Notes under the pieces: generated by a model | The model's database searches: none | What the model saw: the letters and a program-made list of their open reading frames with translations, nothing else | Told to the model about the DNA's origin: nothing | Position numbers and translations under genes: made by a program | Shown here: positions 1 through 10,380 of the stretch, piece after piece | Layout: the number at the start of each line of letters is the position of its first letter | Position numbering within the stretch: position 1 is the stretch's first letter | Origin: Acanthaster planci | Lineage: Eukaryota; Echinodermata; Asteroidea; Valvatida; Acanthasteridae | Assembly: GCF_001949145.1 (NCBI RefSeq) | Contig: NW_019091530.1 | Span: forward strand, 250,001-284,036 | Length of the DNA stretch: 34,036 nt | Reading direction: 5' to 3'

Positions 1-436
1 TGTTTGTCTGGTTGACGCTAATTGCATATTAAGTGTCATATCGCATTTCACAATCAGCCAGTCAAGCTGCAGAGCAAAAATCATGTGATTAATGAAATCC
101 CAGACAAACTGAAGCCAAAATGCACATTCTCATGTCCATACATGGATGCTGACACTCCAGATAACGCTGTATACAACACAGTGCTATTAACACAATACTC
201 TACAAATGTATGTAGCTTTGTCTTACATGTGTGACTCATAATGTGCCCACGTACTCCAAGTGGTTTGAGTTTTGGTCTTGGAAAAGATGGACTCACAAAC
301 TGAAAGGGCTCGATAGTTTGGGCCGTAGTCAGAGATTTGGTTTGCTGTTAGAAATCAAACCAAAGTCCTCATGGACAGACACCTGTTGATGAACCATTAC
401 ATCAGTGTCTGTTTGGTTTGGTTCCCCATCTCGCAG

Positions 437-2718
437 GTTTGATCATTGATGCCTTTGGCGAGTTGAGAGATCAACTTGAGCAGGTCAAGAGTGACATGGA
501 GGTAGGTTTGATAGAGAGAGAGAGTGAGGGGGAGATTGTTGCCAGCTGAATTCTTCGTAAAACTGTAGGACATGTGCCCAAGACAAAAACACATTGGTAA
601 AGTTGTATACATAAAAGATTCATTCATATGCATTAAGTCATAGCATGATCCAAGAACTAGATCAGTGTACAATGTTGGGTTTATGCAGTAAGCAGTTGTT
701 TCTTAATCCATAGTTGTTCCTTGCACCCTTCTCCTTCCAGTTTCATGGGTTGAACTGTAAATTTATATCGTGGAGTTGTAAGAAATTGTGGTTAATTTGC
801 CCACAGGACTCACAATTCAAGAGGCATGTGGCCCAGTGGTGATGGTTTGTAACACCCAAACATGGGGTCAGAGGTTCAAAGCCAGTTGCTAGTTATATGT
901 CGCGACCTTCGGCAAGTCACTTTACTCCCGTTTATCTCTTTCCACCCAGAGGTATAAATGGGTACCTGTGAGTGCAGGTTGTTCCAAAAAATGGCAGCAT
1001 CAAGCTGTGTTGGCAGGTGTATAGGAAGCTGAGATTGAGGAATGTGTATGGGCCCAGTGAGCAGGGGTAATAATGATGGAGGCACCTTGACCAGGTTCCT
1101 GAATAAGTCAACATTTTATTATTGCTGTTATTTTATTTGATGGTAACATTTGCATTGCCTTTCTTCAGACCAAATGTTTCATCTGTGGCATAGGCAGTGA
1201 GTACTTTGATAAGATCCCACATGGTTTTGACCTCCACACATCCAAAGAGCATGATCTCTCCAACTATATGTGAGTATATATCCACTCTATGCAGGAACAA
1301 GAGATGGCATGTTTTTACTTAGGAGTGATTACCCTGTGCTTAGAAAACGTGTGTGCACAGGGTTCTTGCGCACAGGTTTTGAACACGAGACATGCTTAGA
1401 ACGCTCAACCAACTTCTGTTGAAATGTCAATTCTTTAGATGAGCACTGTGTGCTCGGCTGAAATTGATCCCAGTGTCATCTTTGCTTGGGAGGAGGAGCT
1501 TCCAGTCAGAGTGGCCTGACACGTGACTGCCATGTGTGCCTGGGTCTGCAAGTTGAATTGAATCTGCTGTTGCAGCTAATTATGCAGTTGGTCATTTTTT
1601 TATTTGAGGTTATTGGAGTATTGAGTTTTGTCCAGCACTGACTAAATGTTCACAACCCAAAAGTTACAGGTACATGTATCTCTCGTTAGAATTTGACCAC
1701 AAAGTTTATGTGGTTGTTCTCATACTCTTATTTTCTTGTTTTAGAGTTGTAGTCAAGTCCACAGATCTGAAACCAAATCCCAAGTCATTCCAATGAACTG
1801 TAACAAAAACGTCCTTTTGTCATTGTTTACCCTGTTACTTGTGACTGGCACTGTGTAAGGACTTGTGACTGGCATTGTGTAAGGACTTGTGACTGGCATT
1901 GTGTAAGGACTTGTGACGGACTCAACTGTTCCCCTCCGACGAATCTTGATTGTTTTTCTGTAGGTTCTTCCTGATGTATCTCATCAACAAGCCGGAAACG
2001 GAGCACACTGGACAGGTCAGTTCAGTTCTTACCCCTAACCTTGATTGTGAACCCTCCCCATAAAGTTGTGTCTCACATCTGATATTATTAATTAAAGCTA
2101 TTACAGTGTAGAGACATATTGTGAAACAGCCTAAATTTCCTCAAAAATTTGTTTTTTGATTGTTGGTTGTAAGGTAGCTAATTTCAATTCCATGTATAGG
2201 AACTAGTATCTATGTTGAGGATTTAAACGATTGAATTCATAGCTGCTTATATTGTTTTTGTGGCTGCAGATGAAACATGCATAACAATCCGACAGAAATA
2301 ATTGAATGGAAATTTGGTTTGGTGTGGTTTCTATTGATTTGGTTCAGCAGCTTAGGTTTCAAGGCTGGTATTATTTTGAAACATAAAGGCTGGTTCATAC
2401 TCGGTGCAATTTGCAAAAGTTGAACACAATTCAACTCGAGCAAAATTTTGCTGCAAATCTTTTGTAACGTCAAATTTGCTTGGCCTCATATTTGCCTGTA
2501 GTATGAACCAGCCTTTAGAATTCAGTCATGCTTACACCATCGTTGCTCATTCTTGGCCCCATTGTCTAAAGTGGGGGGTATTCTTCATTTGCTTGTCAAG
2601 GTAATATCAATCTGGTTGTTATCCCCAGGAGTCGTATGTCTGGCAGCTGTACCAACGACGGTGCTGGGACTTCTTCCCCGTCGGAGACTGCTTCCGTAAA
2701 CAGTACGAAGAGGAGTAA
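437..2718 (+). CDS. RyR: Ryanodine receptor, C-terminal coding exons (partial gene)
   Basis: Ryanodine receptors are homotetrameric calcium-release channels of the endoplasmic/sarcoplasmic reticulum. Four exons are visible: 437-501, 1169-1269, 1964-2015 and 2629-2718 (stop TAA 2716-2718). All have AG acceptors, GT donors and matching phases, giving about 102 C-terminal residues. The first starts inside the inner pore helix S6 extension ([17 protein letters not shown]). The second carries the C-terminal zinc-finger domain: CFIC plus the two histidines of DLH and KEH, at the spacing of vertebrate RyRs. The third reads [17 protein letters not shown], and the last has [18 protein letters not shown] before the stop. 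The related IP3 receptor shares the CFIC motif but ends differently, so RyR is clear. The upstream exons, thousands of codons, lie outside the window; 1-436 is intron. Paralogue status cannot be told; invertebrates usually have a single RyR gene. Confidence 0.95.
820..1130 (+). repeat. tRNA-derived SINE in a RyR intron
   Basis: A pol III internal promoter is visible: box A TGGCCCAGTGG at 829-839 fits TRGCNNARYGG exactly, and box B GGTTCAAAGCC lies at 873-883. After the tRNA-like head comes a core with the words ccttcggcaagtcactttac, then ccaccca and ggtataaatgggtacc, a type common in SINEs of marine invertebrates. An AT-rich ATTATT-like tail closes the element near 1110-1130. It sits in the intron 502-1168, in the same direction as the gene. 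The ends are approximate and the family name is not assigned. Confidence 0.75.
1837..1917. repeat. 24-bp tandem repeat, about 3.4 copies
   Basis: A unit starting acttgtgactggca and ending gtgtaagg repeats at 1837, 1861 and 1885, with a partial fourth copy from 1909. The first copy differs from the next two by one base (c/t). It lies in the RyR intron that ends at the acceptor AG 1962-1963, about 45 bases from that exon. Confidence 0.9.
2384..2517. mobile_element. MITE with 18-bp perfect terminal inverted repeats
   Basis: The ends taaaggctggttcatact (2384-2401) and agtatgaaccagccttta (2500-2517) are perfect reverse complements around a 98-bp AT-rich core without coding capacity. This is the form of a miniature inverted-repeat transposable element. 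The ends resemble the AGGCTGGTTCA termini of metazoan DNA-transposon MITEs, but the superfamily is not assigned. It lies in the last RyR intron (2016-2628), about 110 bases before the final exon. Confidence 0.8.
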
Positions 2719-5700
2719 AGAAACAGACTGACTTCCCATGATGCTATGGTACAGGATGAAGTCTTCATTCACACCCGGTGCCCACGTATGGAGGGCACTA
2801 GACAGGCCAAGTTTATCATGCTGAGGACTTCTAAATGGGATGTTGTGGTGTTTGTCACAGAACGGAAGGTTCTTGTCAGTACAAAACCACATACTTTTAG
2901 TGCTTATATTTTAGCAACTCCACCCACAGTCCTTCTCTTTGTACTAGGGTGGGTGACTGTGATAACCTTGTCTCTACTATTGACCGGTGCGGGCAGTGCA
3001 GGGGAAACATCACGATCATACCAAGAGGTCTTTGACCTCACCCTGAAGGTCACAGATGGGGAATCTTGTGAAGGTCACAGATGAACAAGCCAATCGTACC
3101 ATTGATGAAATGTTAGCAATTTGTTGACAGGGTTTGGTGCAATAGGGTTCGGTGAGAGGTTTACCAGAACTTTACTTTTGAAGTTGAAAATGGTTTATGT
3201 AAAAGGACATGGATTTCTGCTGCAATAAACTTGATACTTGTGACCTTTGACCCACTGGCATGCGAACTTGACCCCTCAGCATTGAATCCTAGCATATAGC
3301 TAACTTCATAATAGGAGTCCATGCGTATGTTTTCATTAAGTTTTGTTTTCAAAATAGTTTCTACTTGATAATGGAATTATTGCATCTATTGCTGCACACT
3401 GTTGACAATTTATTCCAGGAGAAAAAGTTTTAATCAATAATTCTGTCATATTTGTGGAGAGTTTCTGATTGACAGCTTTCATGGGTTTTAGAAAATCAAG
3501 TTTGGGTTCCTAGTATTCTGAAATTGTAGAAGCATTTCCCCAAACCAAACACTCTTGTTGAAAATTCAGTCAATCAAATTGATCTACTAACACATGTCCT
3601 GACAAGGATAATTTTAGTAATAACAGATGTTTTTACATGACATTCAAAGCAACTGAATGAATTGCTAATAAGATATGAATTGTTACATTAACATCAGCAG
3701 TATGGTTTGAGTGCAAATGAATAAAATATATAAACTAGTCACAAACTAACTCTGAATTATTTTACATTTTGGGATTTACACTTTGCACTATTGTCTTATA
3801 TTAGTTTCTGGGTTTTTTCTTTTTGGTGTAATGTATTTAATTTGTGCCTGTTTTTTGACATTTCCTATAAAAATGAGGAAGAACGAACTATTGATGGTTG
3901 AAATTTGATGTTGAATCAATTTTTTTTTGCTTGAGCTTAATTTCAGAGTCTTGACATTTCTAGTGCATTCTGGAAAACAAGGCTAGTGCACAATTCATAA
4001 CACCTTTGGAACAGCGTGACTGTTTACATTGAATACACCCACTAGAGCTTATAATATACATTGGTCTGCAGGATTTTTTATTTTAATTACTAGTAAGATA
4101 AAAAATTCTGACTTCAAACTTTAGACAAGCTATGGCCTGGTTTTCTTTGATCAGTCTTAGAAAATTCACCCTGGATATCAATTTTTGTCGGCTGATATTC
4201 TTCAGTTATGTAAGATCAGTTTGGAGATTGTCAGATATTGTTTTTGGATAGGAATGCTGAAAAGTCAAAGATGTGAAACACCCTTAGTAAGGAGATGAGA
4301 AATTCATTGTTGGGAATGTGTCGGTGATCGCAGCATTTTCTACAGAATAAGTCTTGTCTCCTGTTTTGAATCATGTGCCTTGGAATTTCCACCAGAACAA
4401 CTTTTATAGAACTCTGATTTTATTTACTCAAAACGGTATCTTTTAAAAGCAGGTTCCAGACTGTTGAAGTAACAAAAGGAGTTTGAAGCTGATACACATA
4501 AATAAACTTTTGTAATTGGTGAGGAATGATAGATTTGAATAAAGGTTTGGGTGAAAGCTGCTTTTTTGCATCGAGGAGTTAATTTTTGGCAAATTTTAAA
4601 AGGACAAAAAAATGAATACCTGTAACATATCTGTGTAAAGGTTGTTGTGGATATACCATTGAATGAAACAAAATGGGCAACAAGTTGATATATGAAGTGG
4701 CGCAACGACAAAAAATATGAATTTTGTTAGTTTTGCCTGTCTCTGTCTGTCTGTCACTGAATTTGTAACTGTTAAATAGAAATTTATACAATCATGTGGT
4801 TCAAAATTGGAAAGGGACAATTGGGCCAGTATATGAGAACCAAAGTTATGGTAGGAGGACGAGGGTGTGTGGGGTATTTTTGTGAGTTTTCAGTTGAGAT
4901 TGACAAAATTGGCTGCCCATCCTGCTCACCAAGCAAGGGACCACCAATTAGGTGATTCTGTCCGAACTGATCAGTCAATTACAAGATTACATTGGGATTT
5001 CATTGGTGAGTGTAATGCCATAAAAACATGTAGTACTTTTTGTGTGCTTCTGTTTTAAGTTCAGTAGATGTAATCATAGATGATTCTTCAGATTTATTTT
5101 TGTGAAGGAGTAATTCACCTATGTTGTTTTTACATCAAAATAATACCTTTCAGTTTTCTATGAGGCTTGTGCTAAAATAGGCTGGTTCCTTGGTAAACTG
5201 ACAAGTTTCACATTAATCCTGAATATGACATCGGGATGCTACACAGAGGTGGTTGCAGCATAACATAAGCTGCCATGTTGTACCAACCTGTTGGAGTCAT
5301 ATGAATCAGAAATTCGAAGGATGTGAGAGTGTCCATGTATTTTTGTAATTCATTAATAGGTTTGATGTTAAAGGTGAGAGGTGTGTGAAAATGACGAAGT
5401 GTTACACTGTTTTACTTTATAGTGTTACCAGAATGTTTCTTTGGCAGTTTGTATACACAATAATGAGGCAATCACATTTCATCTCAATAAAAATTGTTTA
5501 TAAATATATTTATATGTATAATTTATACACACTACAAAAGTTGTTTTGTATGCATATACTTAACACGTCTTCAAGCGAGCATACTCTATGTGTAATAAGT
5601 TTAATGATTGGTTTTGTTGCATATAGTTACATGGATTGTGTCACCAAAGTAGATTTTATTCTTCACATTATGTTTGGGGAAACCCTTGGATGGGACTTTA

Positions 5701-6215
5701 TATCTTATCAGCTTTATCCTTAATGAACTAGAATCAGCTAATGAAACAGAAATTGTTATTGTAGAATTGTTTTATCATTTTGTGCAATTCAAGTGTTGAA
5801 GAGATTTCATGTAGTGCCGACTTCAGATATTTTGAAATGATTAGAGGCAGCATATTGTAATAAACACACTGAATTGTTAGTCAGTGCATTGCGTGCACCT
5901 AATTGTGTCTGGTTACTATAAGAACATGCACAGTCCACTGTGCTCATCTTATCCAAACAGCCACTACCTTGGCAAATTTTCTTCCACCCCTTTTGCCATT
6001 CAGTGAAATCTTGATCAACTGTAGTGTGCCCTCTAGTGCTACAATGCAGCATGGTGCCACTGCAATGTTTATCCTTCTTCTTAGTGCCATTGCTTATGGC
6101 ACATGTCATTTTTGCATCCTGGAATTTCTAGAGTTTTCTGTTTTGCTAGATCATCTGTGTTAAACCTGATCAACTGTAATGTATTTTAAATAAATTCCTT
6201 TTCATTGTGCTGTGT
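2719..6215 (+). other. Probable RyR 3'UTR (long, AT-rich)
   Basis: After the RyR stop codon there are about 3.5 kb of AT-rich sequence with no further exon, no clear transposon and only short chance open frames. AATAAA at 6189-6194 is followed by a GT-rich stretch around 6207-6220, a reasonable poly(A) signal with its downstream element. Earlier AATAAA words (for example near 3720, 4500 and 5487) have weaker downstream context. The 3' end is inferred from sequence alone, and several alternative ends are possible. Confidence 0.4.
6189..6194 (+). promoter_or_regulatory. Candidate RyR poly(A) signal AATAAA
   Basis: A canonical AATAAA is followed about 13 bases later by a GT-rich run (tgtgctgtgtcggtttt). 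It lies just before the transposon-rich interval that starts near 6.5 kb, which fits the end of the upstream gene. Confidence 0.35.
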
Positions 6216-6489
6216 CGGTTTTCCCCTTATTTATGAGTCATTCCCTTGTTCAAGTGATTTTTGTCGGTTCTGTTGTGATTCATTTCCCTATTGTTATTCT
6301 TCCTGTGCCCTTCCTGTGGCCCTTCATGACCCATATGTGTATTTGTATTTCTCTTTCCTGTGTGTCTGCACTTCCAGGTTATCCTATGTTGACTCTGTGA
6401 GGAAATCTTGCTACAAAGTACCTTTATAGGGTCATACCGGCAACTCTAATTTATAAACTCAAAAACAGTATGATCAGGGCCAGGCATGG

Positions 6490-7300
6490 CCATTTAACCT
6501 GTATTTACTGTTATGAACCACCACTCAACTGGGATGTTAAGACATAGGCTGATACCCGTGTGTTGGGGGGGCTGCAACCAAGCGGCACACGGGGGCTGCC
6601 TTCTGAATTGCCTACAACTCGGTTTCCCAGTTCTTGTTTGCTCACCTGAAGCTGACCTGCAGAGAATATTGGACAGCTTCCACATTGTTGCTTGGAGCCT
6701 CAGCCGCACCATTAATACGACAAAGACAGAAGTCATGCTTCAACGCCCCGCAACTCAGAAACCCCTGAACCCAACATGATGTTGAATGGTAGCCGCTTGA
6801 ATGCATTCAAGCAGTTTACATAACTTGGCAGCACGTACAGTCTTAAGTGACAACAGTCTAAAAAGAGGTTGAAAAGTGCATTGGTGCAGTTTCTGCAGAA
6901 CACCTATGGAAACTTCCAGCCTTGGTGTAGAAGAGACGGGCATCAGCTTGGCCAGCAAGTGCAAAGTCTACAGAGCAGTGGTTCTGACCTACCTCCTTGA
7001 CTCATCAGAAACATATATCCTTGACCGAAGACACATAAAGTGGTTACAGAGAGTTCAGATGACACAGCTGAGGCCAATAATGGGGAAATACTGGTCTGAC
7101 AGGGTCCCTGATGTTGAAGTCCTCTACCATGCCGTTATCCCAAGTGTGGAAGCTCTATGTTGACCCAGAGACAACTCAGGTGGTCCGGCCACGTGACAAG
7201 GACGAGGGGCAATAATCTCCCCAAATCGGTCTGTTATGCTCATCATGCACAGCCTCCTCCCAACTCTGTGAACTGTAGAATGACTATGTAATGTCATGCA
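6490..7300 (+). mobile_element. Degraded non-LTR (LINE) retrotransposon, reverse-transcriptase 3' part
   Basis: Fragments of the downstream part of a LINE reverse transcriptase appear in order in shifting frames. The segment ending KTEVMLQRP lies near 6720-6750. An interrupted FKQFT..LGS motif (stop inside) lies near 6806-6835. KCKVYRAVVLTYLL, SETYILDRRHIKWLQR and SDRVPDVEVLYHAVIPSVEA fall within 6958-7155, and QLRWSGHVTR follows from about 7170. The order and motifs match the thumb and C-terminal region of non-LTR polymerases, but frameshifts and stops break the frame several times, so it is a fossil. No endonuclease domain or 5' end is seen. The clade is not assigned. It lies in the intergenic space between the convergent RyR and CCT4 genes. 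Confidence 0.75.
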
Positions 7301-8036
7301 AGATACACAACAAGACCTGGTCCAGCCATGATCTGATCTTCAAGATGTGTCTGTCAGGACAAAGACACAGACTCCGCTGCTAGCCTTACCCTGTGGAGTC
7401 TTGTCTTCATCAGTTCCAGAGAGACATGATTCAAGTCATGGGTCTGCCTGCCTTGTCACCAGTCGGAGGACTCCGAATCTAGCCCATCCTTCAAACGTCA
7501 TGCAGCCAGACTGGAATCCTCGGCAACAACTTTCCTGAACTGCCTGTAGACTGTTCTTGCACATAAACGTACAAAGTCCTCTCCCATGCAAGACACTGGT
7601 GACAACTCCACTCGCTCCTTTCGTCCCCTGTACACCAGTCAAGTTCTACACTGCCTTTCCCTTCTCAGACAGCACAGAAGGGATGCAGATCAGAGGGGAA
7701 CACCCAGTGCTACCTCCATTCATTCGATGACTAGAAAGCTTTGTCTGGGGTCTCCGATCCCGAAACTATCAGGGGCCGCCTACAGTACTTGCAAGGTCCT
7801 GGCAAGCCTTTCGTCAGGGCCTTTGCGGCTGTGTTTATGTGTATTAACTGGAAAGTGGCTGGACCAGAGACCACATGCACGAGTGGCGCAGCCACGAGGC
7901 TTTTTCCAACTTGTCAGGAATTCTTCATGTTTTTCTTCATGTTTTTGATTTCTGCTACCCCATTGGGGTAGCAAAAATGGGGACTCTCCAAACAGTCACT
8001 CAGTCCCTGCCGATTCCAGCCTGGGCATCGTCACTG

Positions 8037-8260
8037 GATCTGAAAGATGCCTGCCTTCATGTCCCAATCCACCCACGACACCGCAAGCTCCTTCGATTCA
8101 TCGACAACGGAAGAACCTTTGAATTTTCAGCCCTGCCATTTTGTCTCTCGACATCTTCGAGGGTTGTCACCCGAGTGGTGAAAATTGTTGCTGCCTACCT
8201 ATGCTAGCTAGACATCTTGATATTCCAATACCTCTGTGACTGGGTTATTGTAGGCAGATC
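8037..8260 (+). pseudogene. DIRS-type reverse transcriptase core (broken)
   Basis: The frame opens with the catalytic motif A word LDLKDACLHVPIHPRHRK and continues with GRTFEFSALPF and a serine/threonine-rich stretch ending TRVVKIVAAYL. An in-frame stop (tag 8208-8210) and another reading frame follow, where the catalytic box appears as YLCDW at 8229-8243. The usual form in this family is YLDDW, so the first of the two aspartates is changed to cysteine. Together with the stops this indicates a non-functional copy. Confidence 0.8.
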
Positions 8261-9619
8261 TCCAGACGAGGCTGCAGCTTCCACTCACCTTACAAGCTTA
8301 CCAGCCGTCTAGTGTTCCTAATCAACCACAAAAAGTTGAGACCACCCCTACCCAGAGTCAGACTTACTTGGGTGCGGTTCTCAACCTCGCCAAGGCTCCA
8401 TCACACCAACACCGGAGCACATCAATAATCTCCCAGAATGCATCAGCTTCTTCATATCCTGCCAATTGACCCCAGTCCGAGCATGGCTACATCTCCTCGG
8501 CCTGATAGCAAGCCTGATGGACCTGGTACCTTTTTGCTGTTTTCATATGAAGCCCCTCCACTGAGCACCACCTAATGGTGTACTTCAAACCCGAATGGGA
8601 CCCAATCAACCTTCTAGTTCCCAGAACAGACTTCATCTGCCTACACCTTTGCGGTGGCTGATCAGGAGCCATCTCAATTGCGGCTTCTCTTTCCTAAAGA
8701 TAGATCCACAGGTGACAACAACTAATGATGTGTCCCAACTTGGATTGGGTGCTTCCCTTCCCGTATCAGCTGGAAAGGGGTGCTTGCTTACACTTCCCTC
8801 CAACGTCCCTAATCCCAGCAGTGCTGTTCAAGATCGAACTGGAGCATTGCCATGTTCTTCTTGTCATTCTGTTCTGGCCTCACCAATCCTGGTTCCCCTG
8901 ATTGACTAGACTGTCAGTACAAGTCCCTCTTATCCTTCTACTTAGACCGGACCTTCTCCAACCCAAGTCCAACGTCCTCTACTCAAAGCCAGCAGCTCTT
9001 CACCTGACCTACAGTCCATTGTCTAATGATCATTCCGTGCAGCAGGCTTTTCTATCCATGCTGCTGAAATGGCCGCAAGAGGTCAACGCCAGTCAACTCA
9101 CAAAGTCTACAACATAATACAACATTGTACTTCATGGTGTGGTTCCAACTGAGGCCTCTATAACTGTTTCTGTTTCATGTACCTATTCAACTCAGGACTA
9201 CAGGTAGCAACTAGACACAACTACTGTTCTTCACAAAGAACTGTTCACGATGGTTTTTCTATTGGACAACATCCCCAATCACTTCCTTTGTGGCATGTCC
9301 ATCCACGGTTCTCCCTCAACACAGCTCATTCCCTTTGGGACCTGTCTCATGTCCTTCAGCACCTCATGGGTCATCCCTTCGAGCCCCTCAGTGAGGCCTC
9401 ATTATCACACATCTTGGTAAACCTAGCTTTTCTACTTAGAGTAACCACTTCGTGCCAAGGAAGCAAACTACAGGCGTACTCTGTCGCAGATGTCCACATC
9501 AGATGGGAGCCCCAATGGAATTTGCTTCATCCTAGCCCTAGGCTTCCTCGCCAAGAACTAATGGGCATGATTCCACCCACCAGACATCCTTGTTCTCAAC
9601 ATCACAAAACACTCCACCT

Positions 9620-9930
9620 CTCGTGATGGCAAACCATGGTGTCCCATTGGAACTTTCAAATGGTATTTGGCCAGGGCTGAGAAGCCAAAATGTCCAACAT
9701 CTCAGCTCTTTCATTACCTCAGTAAGACCTCATCGGCCAGCAAGCACGAACATTATAGATAAATGGCCTGTATCCACCATCAAGTTTGCCAATCCTGAAT
9801 AGCTGATCTCTTCAGACAATGAAACCCATGGCGTCCAAAGGGAGGACATCTGCAGGGCGGCATGCCAGAAGACACCCTGACCATTCATTTCTACCTGAGT
9901 GACGTCTTGAATTGAGACTGCTCCCATGAC
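9620..9930 (+). pseudogene. DIRS-type tyrosine recombinase C-terminal part (broken)
   Basis: Recognisable words in order are CPIGTFKWYLARAEKP, PHRPAS (in the neighbouring frame), a THGV box and REDICRAACQKTP. The C-terminal catalytic region of these recombinases normally has H-x-x-R, then a tract of about 15 residues, then an EDI..AA.WKTP-like word. Here the text runs from HGVQ straight into REDI, so the tract is deleted and the expected arginine is glutamine. A stop follows directly after QKTP. Confidence 0.7.
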
Positions 9931-10130
9931 AACACAATCTTGTCCACAAGGACCCTTAACGGAGGCGACTTTTCAGCACTTCCCCCTTCTTCCTCTTCAA
10001 GACATTCTATAGACACTAATCAGAGTTTTTTCTCTCAATCTGTGTACCCTTGCAAACCATCCTCCAGGATCTGGTGCTACTCTGCTGAAGTAGCAACTGT
10101 TTTGGCAGCAGGAGCGGCAGTGGACTCTAA

Positions 10131-10357
10131 CCCACAGTAGTGTGAGAGAGTCTGCTAGGAAAAACCTATCCAAACAGTTGGCACCCGCCTGTCCTCCAAA
10201 GTTTGGCTCAGACCTTGTGCTCCGAAAAAATGCCAAAATAGCAGCAGGGACATACTGCATTGTAGCAAGAGGGTGCACTACAATTGATCGAGTTTTTAGA
10301 GAATGGCAAAGGCATCATGTAGGTATTCCCTAGCAGACTCTCCCGAACTACTGTGGG
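10131..10357. repeat. Inverted 29-bp pair at the DIRS right side
   Basis: The arm at 10131-10159 (cccacagtagt..gagagtctgctagg) is the reverse complement of 10329-10357 with 3 mismatches in 29 positions; 169 bp lie between them. The pair directly follows the recombinase remnant. DIRS elements carry inverted terminal repeats plus an internal complementary region near the right end, so this pair may be part of that structure. Which part it represents cannot be decided from one degenerate copy. Confidence 0.7.
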
Positions 10358-10380
10358 GGAGGATTCTCTACCGAACTAGA

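Larger units (their letters stand above)
7340..10380 (+). mobile_element. Degenerate DIRS-like tyrosine-recombinase retrotransposon
   Basis: In order along the plus strand: a possible gag-like 5' part with VGGL and RGRLQYLQ words (7430-7800); a DIRS-type reverse transcriptase (DLKDACLHVPIHPRHRKL, RTFEFSALPF) at 8037-8207; an RNase H-like region that can be followed only in pieces (LLGLIASLMDLVPF near 8495-8535); and a tyrosine recombinase (PWCPIGTFKWYLARAEKP near 9630-9690, then EDICRAACQKTP near 9840-9878). An inverted 29-bp pair follows at 10131-10159 and 10329-10357. DIRS elements replicate by reverse transcription but integrate with a tyrosine recombinase. Many stops and frameshifts make this copy dead. 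The RT active-site box reads YLCD instead of YLDD. Left and right limits are approximate. Confidence 0.8.

Noticed and set aside
1-436. Upstream RyR exon in the first 436 bases
   Set aside because: No frame reads like the pore loop or S5-S6 segment expected before LIIDAFGEL; the segment looks intronic.
437-2718. IP3 receptor instead of RyR
   Set aside because: IP3 receptors share CFIC but not the [14 protein letters not shown] ending or the [16 protein letters not shown] exon seen here.
2746-3084. 112-codon open frame after the RyR stop
   Set aside because: No recognisable domain, biased composition, lies in the probable 3'UTR; treated as chance.
5385-5723. 112-codon open frame in AT-rich sequence
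   Set aside because: Rich in Tyr, Leu, Phe and Ile as expected from AT-rich non-coding DNA; no domain, no splice support.
5903-6429. Cys/Phe-rich short open frames near 6.0-6.4 kb
   Set aside because: They come from a pyrimidine-rich stretch and have no recognisable family.
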